A DNA stretch of 6,957 bases. Origin: Tissierellales bacterium (lineage in GTDB: Bacteria; Bacillota_A; Clostridia; Tissierellales; JASKZW01). Both the position numbers and the translations under genes were made by a program. How positions within the stretch are numbered: the first letter of the stretch is position 1; every line of letters starts with the position of its first letter. The stretch is taken from assembly GCA_030147425.1 (NCBI GenBank), contig JASKZW010000061.1, positions 1 to 6,957 on the forward strand, written 5' to 3'. The notes beneath the pieces are model-generated. The model did no database searches. It worked only from the letters and a program-made list of their open reading frames with translations, and was not told the DNA's origin. Positions 1-4,816 of this stretch are shown here, piece by piece.

Positions 1-1
1 T

Positions 2-280
2 ACAGATAAGAAAATTAGTAGGGTTGCCTTATTAGGTGGCAGTGGAGCATCCTTTATAGAAGAAGCCTATAAGAAAGCTGCAGACTTGTATATAACAGGG
101 GACATTAAATATCATGATGCACAATTAGCTGAGGAATTAGGACTTATTTTAGTTGATGCTGGACACTATCATACAGAGAAACTAATATTGGATAAGCTAA
201 AGGAGAAACTATTTAATGTGTTTAAAGAAATGAGTATAGATATATACAGGGAGAGTAGTCCACTTTATTCTATCTATTAA
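2..280 (+). CDS. Nif3/YqfO-family dinuclear metal-centre protein, C-terminal end (5' truncated by window)
   Basis: The open frame enters from the left edge and ends with TAA at 278-280, giving the last 92 residues. It starts ...DKKISRVALLGGSGASF and contains ITGDIKYHDA and DAGHYHTE. These are typical of the C-terminal part of the Nif3 (NIF3/YqfO/YbgI, 'GTP cyclohydrolase 1 type 2') family. The His and the Glu four residues later in GHYHTE match the C-terminal metal-ligand pair of that family; the other ligands would lie upstream of the window. These are cytosolic proteins with a dinuclear metal site whose physiological reaction is poorly defined, so no substrate is proposed. The ATG at 86 is internal, because conserved family sequence continues upstream of it without a stop. 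The next gene starts 15 bases downstream on the same strand, so the two are probably cotranscribed. Confidence 0.88.
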   Translation, partial: TDKKISRVALLGGSGASFIEEAYKKAADLYITGDIKYHDAQLAEELGLILVDAGHYHTEKLILDKLKEKLFNVFKEMSIDIYRESSPLYSIY

Positions 281-295
281 ATTGGGGGTATTTAA

Positions 296-994
296 ATGAA
301 TAATATTCAACTCTTATTAGAGCTACAGTCTATAGATTTAAAGATTAAGAATCTAAATAAGGAACTAGAGAAAATGGAGAGCTTTTCTGATATTGAAAAT
401 TGTAAAAAGAAATTAGATATTTGTTTAGAAAATAAGAATAATTTATCAGAAGAGGTATTAAAGAAGGAAGAAACAATTTTAAAGCTAAATTCACAATTAA
501 AGGATGAATATTTTAATTTAGAATTTAATAATGAAGAACTTTATAGTGGCAAAATAACAGACTTAAAAAAGTTAGAGTCATTAAATGAGGAAAACTCAAG
601 GCTGAAAAATCTTGTTTCTGATTTAGAAAGTTCCTATTTAGTTGAAATTGATAAGTTAGAGATTTTAAAGTCAGAATTAAATTTAAATAAAAAAAATATA
701 AAAGACTTAAAATCAAAGATAGAAAAGAAAGAGGAAAAAATAGAGAGGACACTAAGATCATTAGATTCTGATCTTTCAAAGTTAAAGGATGAAAGGGAAA
801 AGATATTACTAGACCTAGATGAATCTGTATTACGACTCTATAAAAGCTTATCGAAAAGAAGTAAATTTATAGTAAAAATAGATGGGGATAGGTGTTTAGG
901 ATGTAATATGATTTTACCTATATATATTAGGGAGAAGGTTAATAATAAAGATATTGTACAATGTGAAAACTGTGATAGAATATTGTACAAATAA
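296..994 (+). CDS. Coiled-coil protein with C-terminal C4 zinc ribbon (zf-RING_7 / DUF164-like)
   Basis: This is a 232-residue protein. Residues about 10-185 are almost uninterrupted charged/leucine heptad-like sequence rich in K, E, L, N and S, read as a long antiparallel coiled coil. The C-terminus carries a four-cysteine zinc ribbon: CLGC (C200, C203) and CENC (C223, C226), ending in RILYK. This architecture is the zf-RING_7 (C4-type zinc ribbon) family, often found next to nif3-like genes in Firmicutes. A nucleic-acid- or protein-binding role is usually assumed, but I cannot assign a function. The ATG at 296 is supported by a GGGGG Shine-Dalgarno-like run at 284-288, seven bases upstream. 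It sits 15 bases after the Nif3-family stop (likely operon). No terminator is visible between its stop and the rnpB promoter. Confidence 0.85.
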   Translation: MNNIQLLLELQSIDLKIKNLNKELEKMESFSDIENCKKKLDICLENKNNLSEEVLKKEETILKLNSQLKDEYFNLEFNNEELYSGKITDLKKLESLNEENSRLKNLVSDLESSYLVEIDKLEILKSELNLNKKNIKDLKSKIEKKEEKIERTLRSLDSDLSKLKDEREKILLDLDESVLRLYKSLSKRSKFIVKIDGDRCLGCNMILPIYIREKVNNKDIVQCENCDRILYK

Positions 995-1014
995 ATTATC
1001 TTAAAGTCTACTTA

Positions 1015-1043
1015 TTGTTTAATATGGGTTAATATGATATAAT
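1015..1043 (+). promoter_or_regulatory. rnpB promoter (sigma-A type, extended -10)
   Basis: A -35 box TTGTTT (1015-1020) is followed by a 17-base spacer and a perfect -10 TATAAT (1038-1043), preceded by TG at 1035-1036 (extended -10). The predicted start near 1050-1051 coincides with the 5' strand of RNase P RNA helix P1, which independently supports the placement. The -35 box begins only 20 bases after the zinc-ribbon gene stop. Confidence 0.85.
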
Positions 1044-1050
1044 CTATAAG

Positions 1051-1388
1051 GTAAGTAAGTTGGATGATCGCGTGCTTTAGGCATGAGGAAAGTCCGTGCT
1101 CCATAAGGCAAGATGCTGGATAACGTCCAGTAAGGGCAACCTTAAGGATAGTGCAACAGAAAGATACCGCCTGTTTTTGAACAGGTAAGGGTGGAATGGT
1201 AAGGTAAGAGCTTACCAGCAAATAGGTGACTATTTGGCTATGTAAACCCCATCTGGAGCAAGACCAAAATGAAGCTAAAAAAACAGTAGCCTGCTGTGCT
1301 TCTAAAGGTAGGTCGCATGAATTTACTGGTAACAGTAGATCTAGATAGATGATCATCAAAACAGAACACGGCTTATAGACTTACTTAT
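1051..1388 (+). ncRNA. rnpB: RNase P RNA, bacterial class A
   Basis: This is the catalytic RNA of ribonuclease P, which removes 5' leaders from tRNA precursors together with the RnpA protein. Universal conserved blocks are present: GAGGAAAGTCC at 1085-1095, then GTGCAACAGAAAGATACCGCC-like core sequence around 1150-1172, GGTAAGGGTGGAA around 1186-1198, the GAGCAAGACCAAA region around 1256-1268, and ACAGAACACGGCTTATAG at 1361-1378, which forms P4 with the first block. The ends are set by helix P1: 1051-1061 pairs with 1378-1388 over 11 bp including terminal G-U pairs. P2 is 1063-1069 (GATGATC) with 1351-1357 (GATCATC). A short P3 hairpin lies at about 1070-1084. The overall layout resembles class A (E. 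coli-like) rather than the B. subtilis class B form. It has its own promoter at 1015-1043 and a terminator from 1389. Confidence 0.96.
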
Positions 1389-1426
1389 AAAAATAGTGGA
1401 CAGGATATCCTGTCCACTATTTTTTT
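1389..1426 (+). terminator. Intrinsic terminator of rnpB
   Basis: Bases 1393-1420 are a perfect 28-base palindrome with arm ATAGTGGACAGGAT. It is extended by an A-run at 1389-1392 that can pair with the T-run 1421-1426. It begins one base after helix P1 of RNase P RNA, so it terminates rnpB and any readthrough from the upstream operon. Because the hairpin is symmetric with A and T runs on both sides, it could also stop transcription arriving from the convergent minus-strand gene. Confidence 0.92.
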
Positions 1427-1442
1427 GACTAAATTTATGCAT

Positions 1443-1469
1443 AAAAAAAGGCAGATTCTTCTGCCTTTT
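1443..1469 (-). terminator. Intrinsic terminator of the EIIC-like gene
   Basis: Stem 1446-1455 (AAAAGGCAGA) pairs perfectly with 1460-1469 (TCTGCCTTTT) around a four-base loop. On the minus strand it is followed by a seven-base U-run (complement of 1443-1449). It starts ten bases beyond the stop codon of the minus-strand EIIC-like gene. Confidence 0.88.
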
Positions 1470-1478
1470 AATATTAGC

Positions 1479-2525
1479 TTATAAATTTTCTTCAGCAATA
1501 GCGTTTTCATCAGTATTAACTTTTAATGCGTCCTCACCTTGAACATACATTATTATGCTAGTGCCTATATAACCTCCAATTATACCTGCTATAGCAGCTA
1601 GTACCATAACAAGTAATACTCTTAATGGTGGGTTAAAACCAAAAGGTGCTAATAATCCTGGGATTGGAGCAGCTGTACCTGGAGCATTATTAATAATCTC
1701 AAATTTAGCTGCAATAACACCGGCTAGTCCACCACCTATAAAGTCAGAGAAAAATATTGGAATTGGATTTTTGGTTATTATATGGGCTTGAGTAAGTGGC
1801 TCAAGCATAACACCTAAAATATTACTCTTATCTCCAATCTTCATTCTTTTGAAAACAACTCCATTTGTAAAAGCTCCTCCAAAACTAGCAACAGCAGCTA
1901 TACCCATTGGTAGTCCAGTTAGACCTAACATAGCTGTTATTGACATAGAGCTTAGTGGAGATGTACATATTATCTTAATCATTCCTCCTAGTAAGAATCC
2001 CATAATAATAGGAGAAGTATTAGCTGCAGCTGTAACTGCATTACCAACTACTGCTAGAGTAGCTTCAATTGATGGAGTAGTAACAACTCCAATCAGTCTA
2101 GCTAAAGGTGCTATCAGTAAGGCACCAAAAATAGTATCAACCCCATCAGGAAGTTTCTCTTCAATAATAGGAGCAATAAGCCCTATTACATAACCAGCTA
2201 AAAATCCTGGTAATATATCAATACCGGAAAGAGCAACTCCTGCCACTAGGGCAAATATTGGATTTCCACCCATACTTAAAACAACTAGGGAAGCAGCTGC
2301 AGTACCAGCCAAGCTACCAGCTGAAGTACCTACGTCTTTTAGGAAAGCTATGTTTAAAAAATCACCACTAATATATTTGTGAATAGCTTCAACCAAAAAA
2401 CTTGCTAATGCTGCGCCAGCAAGACCTGACATTGCTTTATCTCCCTTAGGAGCCTTGAAAGTAAAAAGTGAAAAGAAAATTAAAGTGATAACTAATAATC
2501 CTATACCTTTAATAATTACAAACAT
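1479..2525 (-). CDS. PTS EIIC-like integral membrane protein (PF13303 / PfoR-type), glycine-riboswitch controlled
   Basis: This is a 348-residue, strongly hydrophobic protein rich in Gly and Ala. It has about eight to ten membrane segments, beginning with the first 20 residues (FVIIKGIGLLVITLIFF). Segments are joined by conserved-looking stretches such as TSAGSLAGTAAASL, GIDILPGFLAGY, TSPIIMGFLLGG, PLTQAHIITKNP and PGLLAPFG. I recognise it as the stand-alone 'PTS transporter subunit IIC' family (PF13303, related to PfoR of Clostridium perfringens); this rests on recalled resemblance, not a search. There is no EIIA or EIIB domain or neighbouring gene, so sugar phosphotransfer is doubtful. The ATG at 2525-2523 is preceded by GGAGGG (2536-2531) five bases away. 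The only upstream gene on this strand ends at its own terminator, so it is monocistronic. The tandem glycine riboswitch in its leader suggests a role in handling glycine or a glycine-derived compound, for example export, uptake or sensing (inference). Confidence 0.8.
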   Translation of the reverse strand: MFVIIKGIGLLVITLIFFSLFTFKAPKGDKAMSGLAGAALASFLVEAIHKYISGDFLNIAFLKDVGTSAGSLAGTAAASLVVLSMGGNPIFALVAGVALSGIDILPGFLAGYVIGLIAPIIEEKLPDGVDTIFGALLIAPLARLIGVVTTPSIEATLAVVGNAVTAAANTSPIIMGFLLGGMIKIICTSPLSSMSITAMLGLTGLPMGIAAVASFGGAFTNGVVFKRMKIGDKSNILGVMLEPLTQAHIITKNPIPIFFSDFIGGGLAGVIAAKFEIINNAPGTAAPIPGLLAPFGFNPPLRVLLVMVLAAIAGIIGGYIGTSIIMYVQGEDALKVNTDENAIAEENL

Positions 2526-2541
2526 AAAATCCCTCCATATT

Positions 2542-2586
2542 AAAAAAAATGGACAGGGAATAGAGTGTCACTCTATTCCTCTGTCC
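2542..2586 (-). terminator. Riboswitch-controlled intrinsic terminator (expression platform)
   Basis: On the minus strand, 2586-2581 (GGACAG) pairs with 2556-2551 (CTGTCC) and 2579-2569 pairs with 2567-2557, with one bulged base at 2580: a 17-bp stem followed by eight U (complement of 2542-2549). Its 5' arm contains GGACAGAG (2586-2579), which is also the 3' closing sequence of glycine aptamer 2. The two structures therefore compete: glycine-bound aptamer should block the terminator and let transcription reach the gene at 2525. Confidence 0.9.
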
Positions 2587-2780
2587 TTTGATCTGAAAGT
2601 TTCCCTATTTTATAAAAATAGATTGCTTCTTCGATGGTTAGTCCAAGACTAACACTCTCCAGAGATTGTGTCCCAATGCAGTATCGGTACCTGAGAGTTT
2701 CAAAATAAGTTGGTGAGGCCTATTTTTTGCTCCTTCGGTTATTTACTTAAAAATATTTCCTGCATCGTTCATCCACGATA
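2579..2780 (-). promoter_or_regulatory. Tandem glycine riboswitch
   Basis: Reading the minus strand, there are two glycine aptamers in series. Aptamer 1 (2765-2676) is closed by ATGCAG/CTGCAT and contains ACCGAAGGAGCAA and AAACTCTCAGGTACC. Aptamer 2 (2664-2579) starts CTCTGGAGAG, has a P2 hairpin TTAGTC-TTG-GACTAA, then ATCGAAGAAGCAA, a P3 extension CTATTTT-TAT-AAAATAG, AAACTTTCAG and AAAGGACAGAG. The conserved GAAGGAGCAA / CTCTCAGG and CTCTGGAGAG blocks match the glycine riboswitch family as in the B. subtilis gcvT leader. P3 covaries between aptamers: GGAG with CTCT in the first, GAAG with CTTTC in the second. A small hairpin, ATCGT/ACGAT (2779-2764), precedes aptamer 1. In aptamer 1 the usual GGAGAG after P1 reads GGAAAT, a mild departure. 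It controls the EIIC-like gene through the overlapping terminator. Confidence 0.93.
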
Positions 2781-2784
2781 TTTT

Positions 2785-2820
2785 TTTATAAGTATAAGTA
2801 TAACAGCAAAACGCAAAAAA
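2785..2820 (-). promoter_or_regulatory. Candidate promoter of the riboswitch/EIIC-like transcript
   Basis: Directly upstream of the riboswitch leader the minus strand reads TATACT-TATACT-TATAAA (2802-2785), three consecutive -10-like hexamers. T-rich sequence TTTTTTGCG at 2820-2812 could supply a weak -35: TTTTGC at 2818-2813 is 16 bases before the middle hexamer. Which hexamer is used cannot be decided. The -35 region overlaps the U-tract of the PHP gene terminator. Confidence 0.45.
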
Positions 2821-2842
2821 ATCAAGGCCTCAGGCCTTGATT
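2815..2842 (-). terminator. Intrinsic terminator of the PHP gene
   Basis: Stem 2820-2829 (AATCAAGGCC) pairs perfectly with 2833-2842 (GGCCTTGATT) around a TCA loop, followed on the minus strand by seven U (complement of 2815-2821). The stem begins inside the PHP gene stop codon (TAA, 2843-2841). It separates this gene from the riboswitch-controlled gene downstream. Confidence 0.92.
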
Positions 2843-3497
2843 ATAGGTTAACTACTCTGTTTTTTGCATAATTATAACTTAAATTTTCATACTTACCATC
2901 AATCCACATAACAGGATGAAAATTCCTAGATTTGATAGCTTTTATAAAGTCATCTTGGTTTTTTATATCTTGATAGAACTTAGTAGCATATACACCAATT
3001 TGTTTTAATACATGGGCATCACTAGCACCAAAAGAAGCAAGTTTTAATTCTGCAGCAAGGGCATAAGCATGTAGATTGTGGTGTGTAGTTGTACTGCCAT
3101 TAAAAGACTCAACTCCGTCTATAAGATGGGCAACCTCTTCTATATAAGTTCCTAGCCCTCTGTTATTAGTTCTAAAAGGATGGGCTGGTATAGCTACCCC
3201 CTTATTTTTTTCTACAATCTCAAGTAAATCCTTGGCATCAATTTTTTGCTTAGGTAAGTCTCTAACACCAAAAACTAAAATATCCCCTTGATTAGTTAAA
3301 ATTTCTGCACCAACAATAACAAGAATATCATCTATAATTTTAGAGTCTCCAATATCATTTCTTAAATCATTATTTTCATGGTTAGTAATACATATGCCGT
3401 CTAAACCTCTGTTTTTTGCTGTATCTATAATTTCATCTAACATAATACTGCTGTCACATGAATACTTTGTACCATGTATATGGGTATCTATAATCAT
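2841..3497 (-). CDS. PHP-domain metal-dependent phosphoesterase
   Basis: This is a 218-residue cytosolic protein with a complete set of PHP-superfamily metal ligands: DTHIH (H6, H8), D15, TNHE (H40), GAE (E65), PAHP (H106), VESFNG (E130, N133) and GASDAH (D160, H162). This pattern supports a di- or trinuclear metal site hydrolysing phosphomonoesters or phosphodiesters. Known small PHP proteins include histidinol phosphatase, nucleotide and oligonucleotide phosphatases, and cyclic-phosphate phosphodiesterases; the substrate here is unknown. It is only the PHP domain plus a short C-terminal tail, with no polymerase or transport fusion. The ATG at 3497-3495 has GGAGG (3509-3505) seven bases upstream. 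The gene is monocistronic, ending in its own terminator, and divergent from the ABC importer operon across about 200 bases, which hints at a shared substrate class (inference). Confidence 0.88.
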   Translation of the reverse strand: MIIDTHIHGTKYSCDSSIMLDEIIDTAKNRGLDGICITNHENNDLRNDIGDSKIIDDILVIVGAEILTNQGDILVFGVRDLPKQKIDAKDLLEIVEKNKGVAIPAHPFRTNNRGLGTYIEEVAHLIDGVESFNGSTTTHHNLHAYALAAELKLASFGASDAHVLKQIGVYATKFYQDIKNQDDFIKAIKSRNFHPVMWIDGKYENLSYNYAKNRVVNL

Positions 3498-3533
3498 AAT
3501 ATTACCTCCAATATCCTAAATTTATAAAAAGGA

Positions 3534-3562
3534 ATTATAGTATAATATTATCACAGTAGGAA
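3534..3562 (-). promoter_or_regulatory. Candidate promoter of the PHP gene
   Basis: On the minus strand TATAAT at 3539-3534 lies 17 bases after TTCCTA (3562-3557), a weak -35. This predicts a leader of roughly 30 bases ahead of the start codon at 3497. A ten-base palindrome, ATAATATTAT (3542-3551), fills part of the spacer and could be an operator, but sequence this AT-rich gives such palindromes easily. Confidence 0.45.
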
Positions 3563-3636
3563 AAAATAATAAGGATATATAGATAAACTTAATAAAGAAA
3601 TATTACTTATAGAAAATATTAATAAGAGCAAGTAAA

Positions 3637-3665
3637 TTGAAAAAAAGAAAAAATTTGGGTATACT
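3637..3665 (+). promoter_or_regulatory. Promoter of the ABC importer operon
   Basis: TTGAAA (3637-3642), a 17-base spacer and TATACT (3660-3665) form a good sigma-A promoter with predicted start near 3672. The leader to the ATG at 3701 is about 30 bases and holds AGGAGG (3688-3693). The start point would exclude the upstream in-frame ATG at 3671 from translation. The rest of the intergenic region, 3563-3636, is AT-rich with a repeated AAATATT (3598-3604 and 3614-3620); I see no riboswitch or gene in it. Confidence 0.8.
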
Positions 3666-3700
3666 CATATATGGCAGTAAAATTAAAAGGAGGAAATCTA

Positions 3701-4816
3701 ATGAAAAAGAAAAGAATTTTATCTTTACTACTATTAACAATAGTGCTATCAGTATTTTTAGCAGGTTGTTCAAATCAAGAAACAGAAACTGCTAAAGAAG
3801 ATCCAGTAGAAAATGAAGAAGTTGTAGAAGATGTAGAAAATGAAGAAGATGAAGAAGGCGATGACCTTGAAGGAACTACTATAAATATAGTAGCTACATC
3901 AGAAAAGTACAAGGAATTATTTGATAAGTTTACTGAAGAAACAGGTATAAAAGTAGAATTCTTGTCTATGTCCTCAGGAGAAGTTTTATCAAGAACAAAG
4001 GCTGAGGGTGGAAAGCCTATGGCAGATGTTTGGTTTGGTGGGGGTGTAGATGCCTTCATGGAAGCCAAGGAAGAAGGATTATTAGAGCAATATGAGTTTG
4101 AAGGTTCAGAAGAAATAGTGGAACCTTATAAGGACCCAGAAAATTATTGGTTTACTAAAGGTCTAACTGTTGTAGGATTTATAGTAAACAATGATATTTT
4201 AGAGGAAAATGGTATGCCAATGCCAGAATCTTGGGACGACTTAACAAATCCAGCTTATAAAGATGAAATTTTAATGTCAAATCCAGCTATATCTGGAACT
4301 AATTATGGGGTTGTAAATGCTTTATTACAGAATAAAGGTGAAGAAGATGGATGGAAGTATTTTGAAGAATTAAATAAAAACATCCCATTCTACACAAAAA
4401 GAGGTTCAGATCCAAAAGATAAAACATTGGCAGGAGAAGCAACTATAGGTATTACTCCAATGGATAATAGTTTAGAAGAAATGGTTGAAGAGCAAAATAT
4501 AAGTTTAGTATATCCTGAAGATGGAATACCGTGGATCCCTGAGGGAGTTGCAATATTTAAAAATTCAAATAACCCAGAAGGAGCTAAGAAATTTATATCA
4601 TGGTTCTACCAAGATGAGAACCTAAGGGAAGTTGCTAGAATAGACAATAAAGATACAGTTAAAATAATCAAACCTAGCTTAGAAGGTTTAGATTCAACAT
4701 TTCCAGTGGACAAGTTATTAGAACAAGATGTAGAAATGTTTGGAGCACAAAGAGAAGAAATCTTAGAAAAGTGGGAAAAACTAGCAGGAGAAAAATCTGA
4801 TGACTCAGATGAATAA
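3701..4816 (+). CDS. ABC importer substrate-binding lipoprotein (AfuA/FbpA-like, iron(III)/organophosphate superfamily)
   Basis: This is a 371-residue lipoprotein. The first 22 residues are a signal peptide (MKKKR then a hydrophobic core) ending in lipobox LAGC, with C23 the predicted lipidated residue. Residues 27-57 are a very acidic linker (18 of 31 are Asp or Glu). The binding fold follows from about residue 59: TINIVATSEKYKELFDKF, then ADVWFGGGVDAFMEAKEEGLL, the inter-lobe stretch NPAISGTNYG, AGEATIGITPMDN, and near the end PEGVAIFKNSNNPEGAKKF. This order is that of AfuA/FbpA-type solute-binding proteins. Iron-binding members usually have adjacent tyrosines near the GE..IG segment; here that place reads TPMDN. 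Fe(III) is therefore not assured, and sugar phosphate, phosphonate or another anion is possible. The start at 3701 is chosen for AGGAGG seven bases upstream and an immediate signal peptide; the ATG at 3671 lacks a ribosome binding site and lies at the predicted transcript start. First gene of the importer operon. Confidence 0.88.
   Translation: MKKKRILSLLLLTIVLSVFLAGCSNQETETAKEDPVENEEVVEDVENEEDEEGDDLEGTTINIVATSEKYKELFDKFTEETGIKVEFLSMSSGEVLSRTKAEGGKPMADVWFGGGVDAFMEAKEEGLLEQYEFEGSEEIVEPYKDPENYWFTKGLTVVGFIVNNDILEENGMPMPESWDDLTNPAYKDEILMSNPAISGTNYGVVNALLQNKGEEDGWKYFEELNKNIPFYTKRGSDPKDKTLAGEATIGITPMDNSLEEMVEEQNISLVYPEDGIPWIPEGVAIFKNSNNPEGAKKFISWFYQDENLREVARIDNKDTVKIIKPSLEGLDSTFPVDKLLEQDVEMFGAQREEILEKWEKLAGEKSDDSDE

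Noticed and set aside
525..779. Minus-strand hydrophobic open frame of 84 codons
   Set aside because: Antisense shadow of the Lys/Glu-rich coiled coil, which reads as Leu/Phe/Ser-rich on the other strand.
1012..1359. Minus-strand open frame of 115 codons
   Set aside because: It lies antisense to RNase P RNA, whose structure and conserved blocks explain the sequence; no ribosome binding site or recognisable protein.
1849..2193. Plus-strand open frame of 114 codons
   Set aside because: Shadow of the EIIC-like coding sequence on the opposite strand; its low-complexity Ile/Pro/Ala composition mirrors the membrane protein.
2455..2652. Plus-strand open frame of 65 codons
   Set aside because: It crosses the start of the EIIC-like gene and the glycine riboswitch on the other strand; no ribosome binding site.
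3537..3554. Fur/PerR-type box
   Set aside because: The ATAAT-ATTAT core lacks the one-base centre and flanking bases of the 7-1-7 consensus and is far from the importer promoter, so I do not call iron regulation.
3547..3636. Riboswitch or small RNA upstream of the importer
   Set aside because: Only AT-rich sequence with a repeated AAATATT; no conserved aptamer blocks or stable hairpin, and the importer promoter lies downstream of it.
3671..3700. Upstream in-frame ATG extending the binding protein by ten residues
   Set aside because: No Shine-Dalgarno; it falls at the predicted transcription start (about 3672) and would place residues before a textbook lipoprotein signal peptide.
3775..4068. 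Minus-strand Ser-rich open frame of 97 codons
   Set aside because: Antisense of the acidic GAA/GAT-rich linker, which yields Ser/Phe codons; no start signals.
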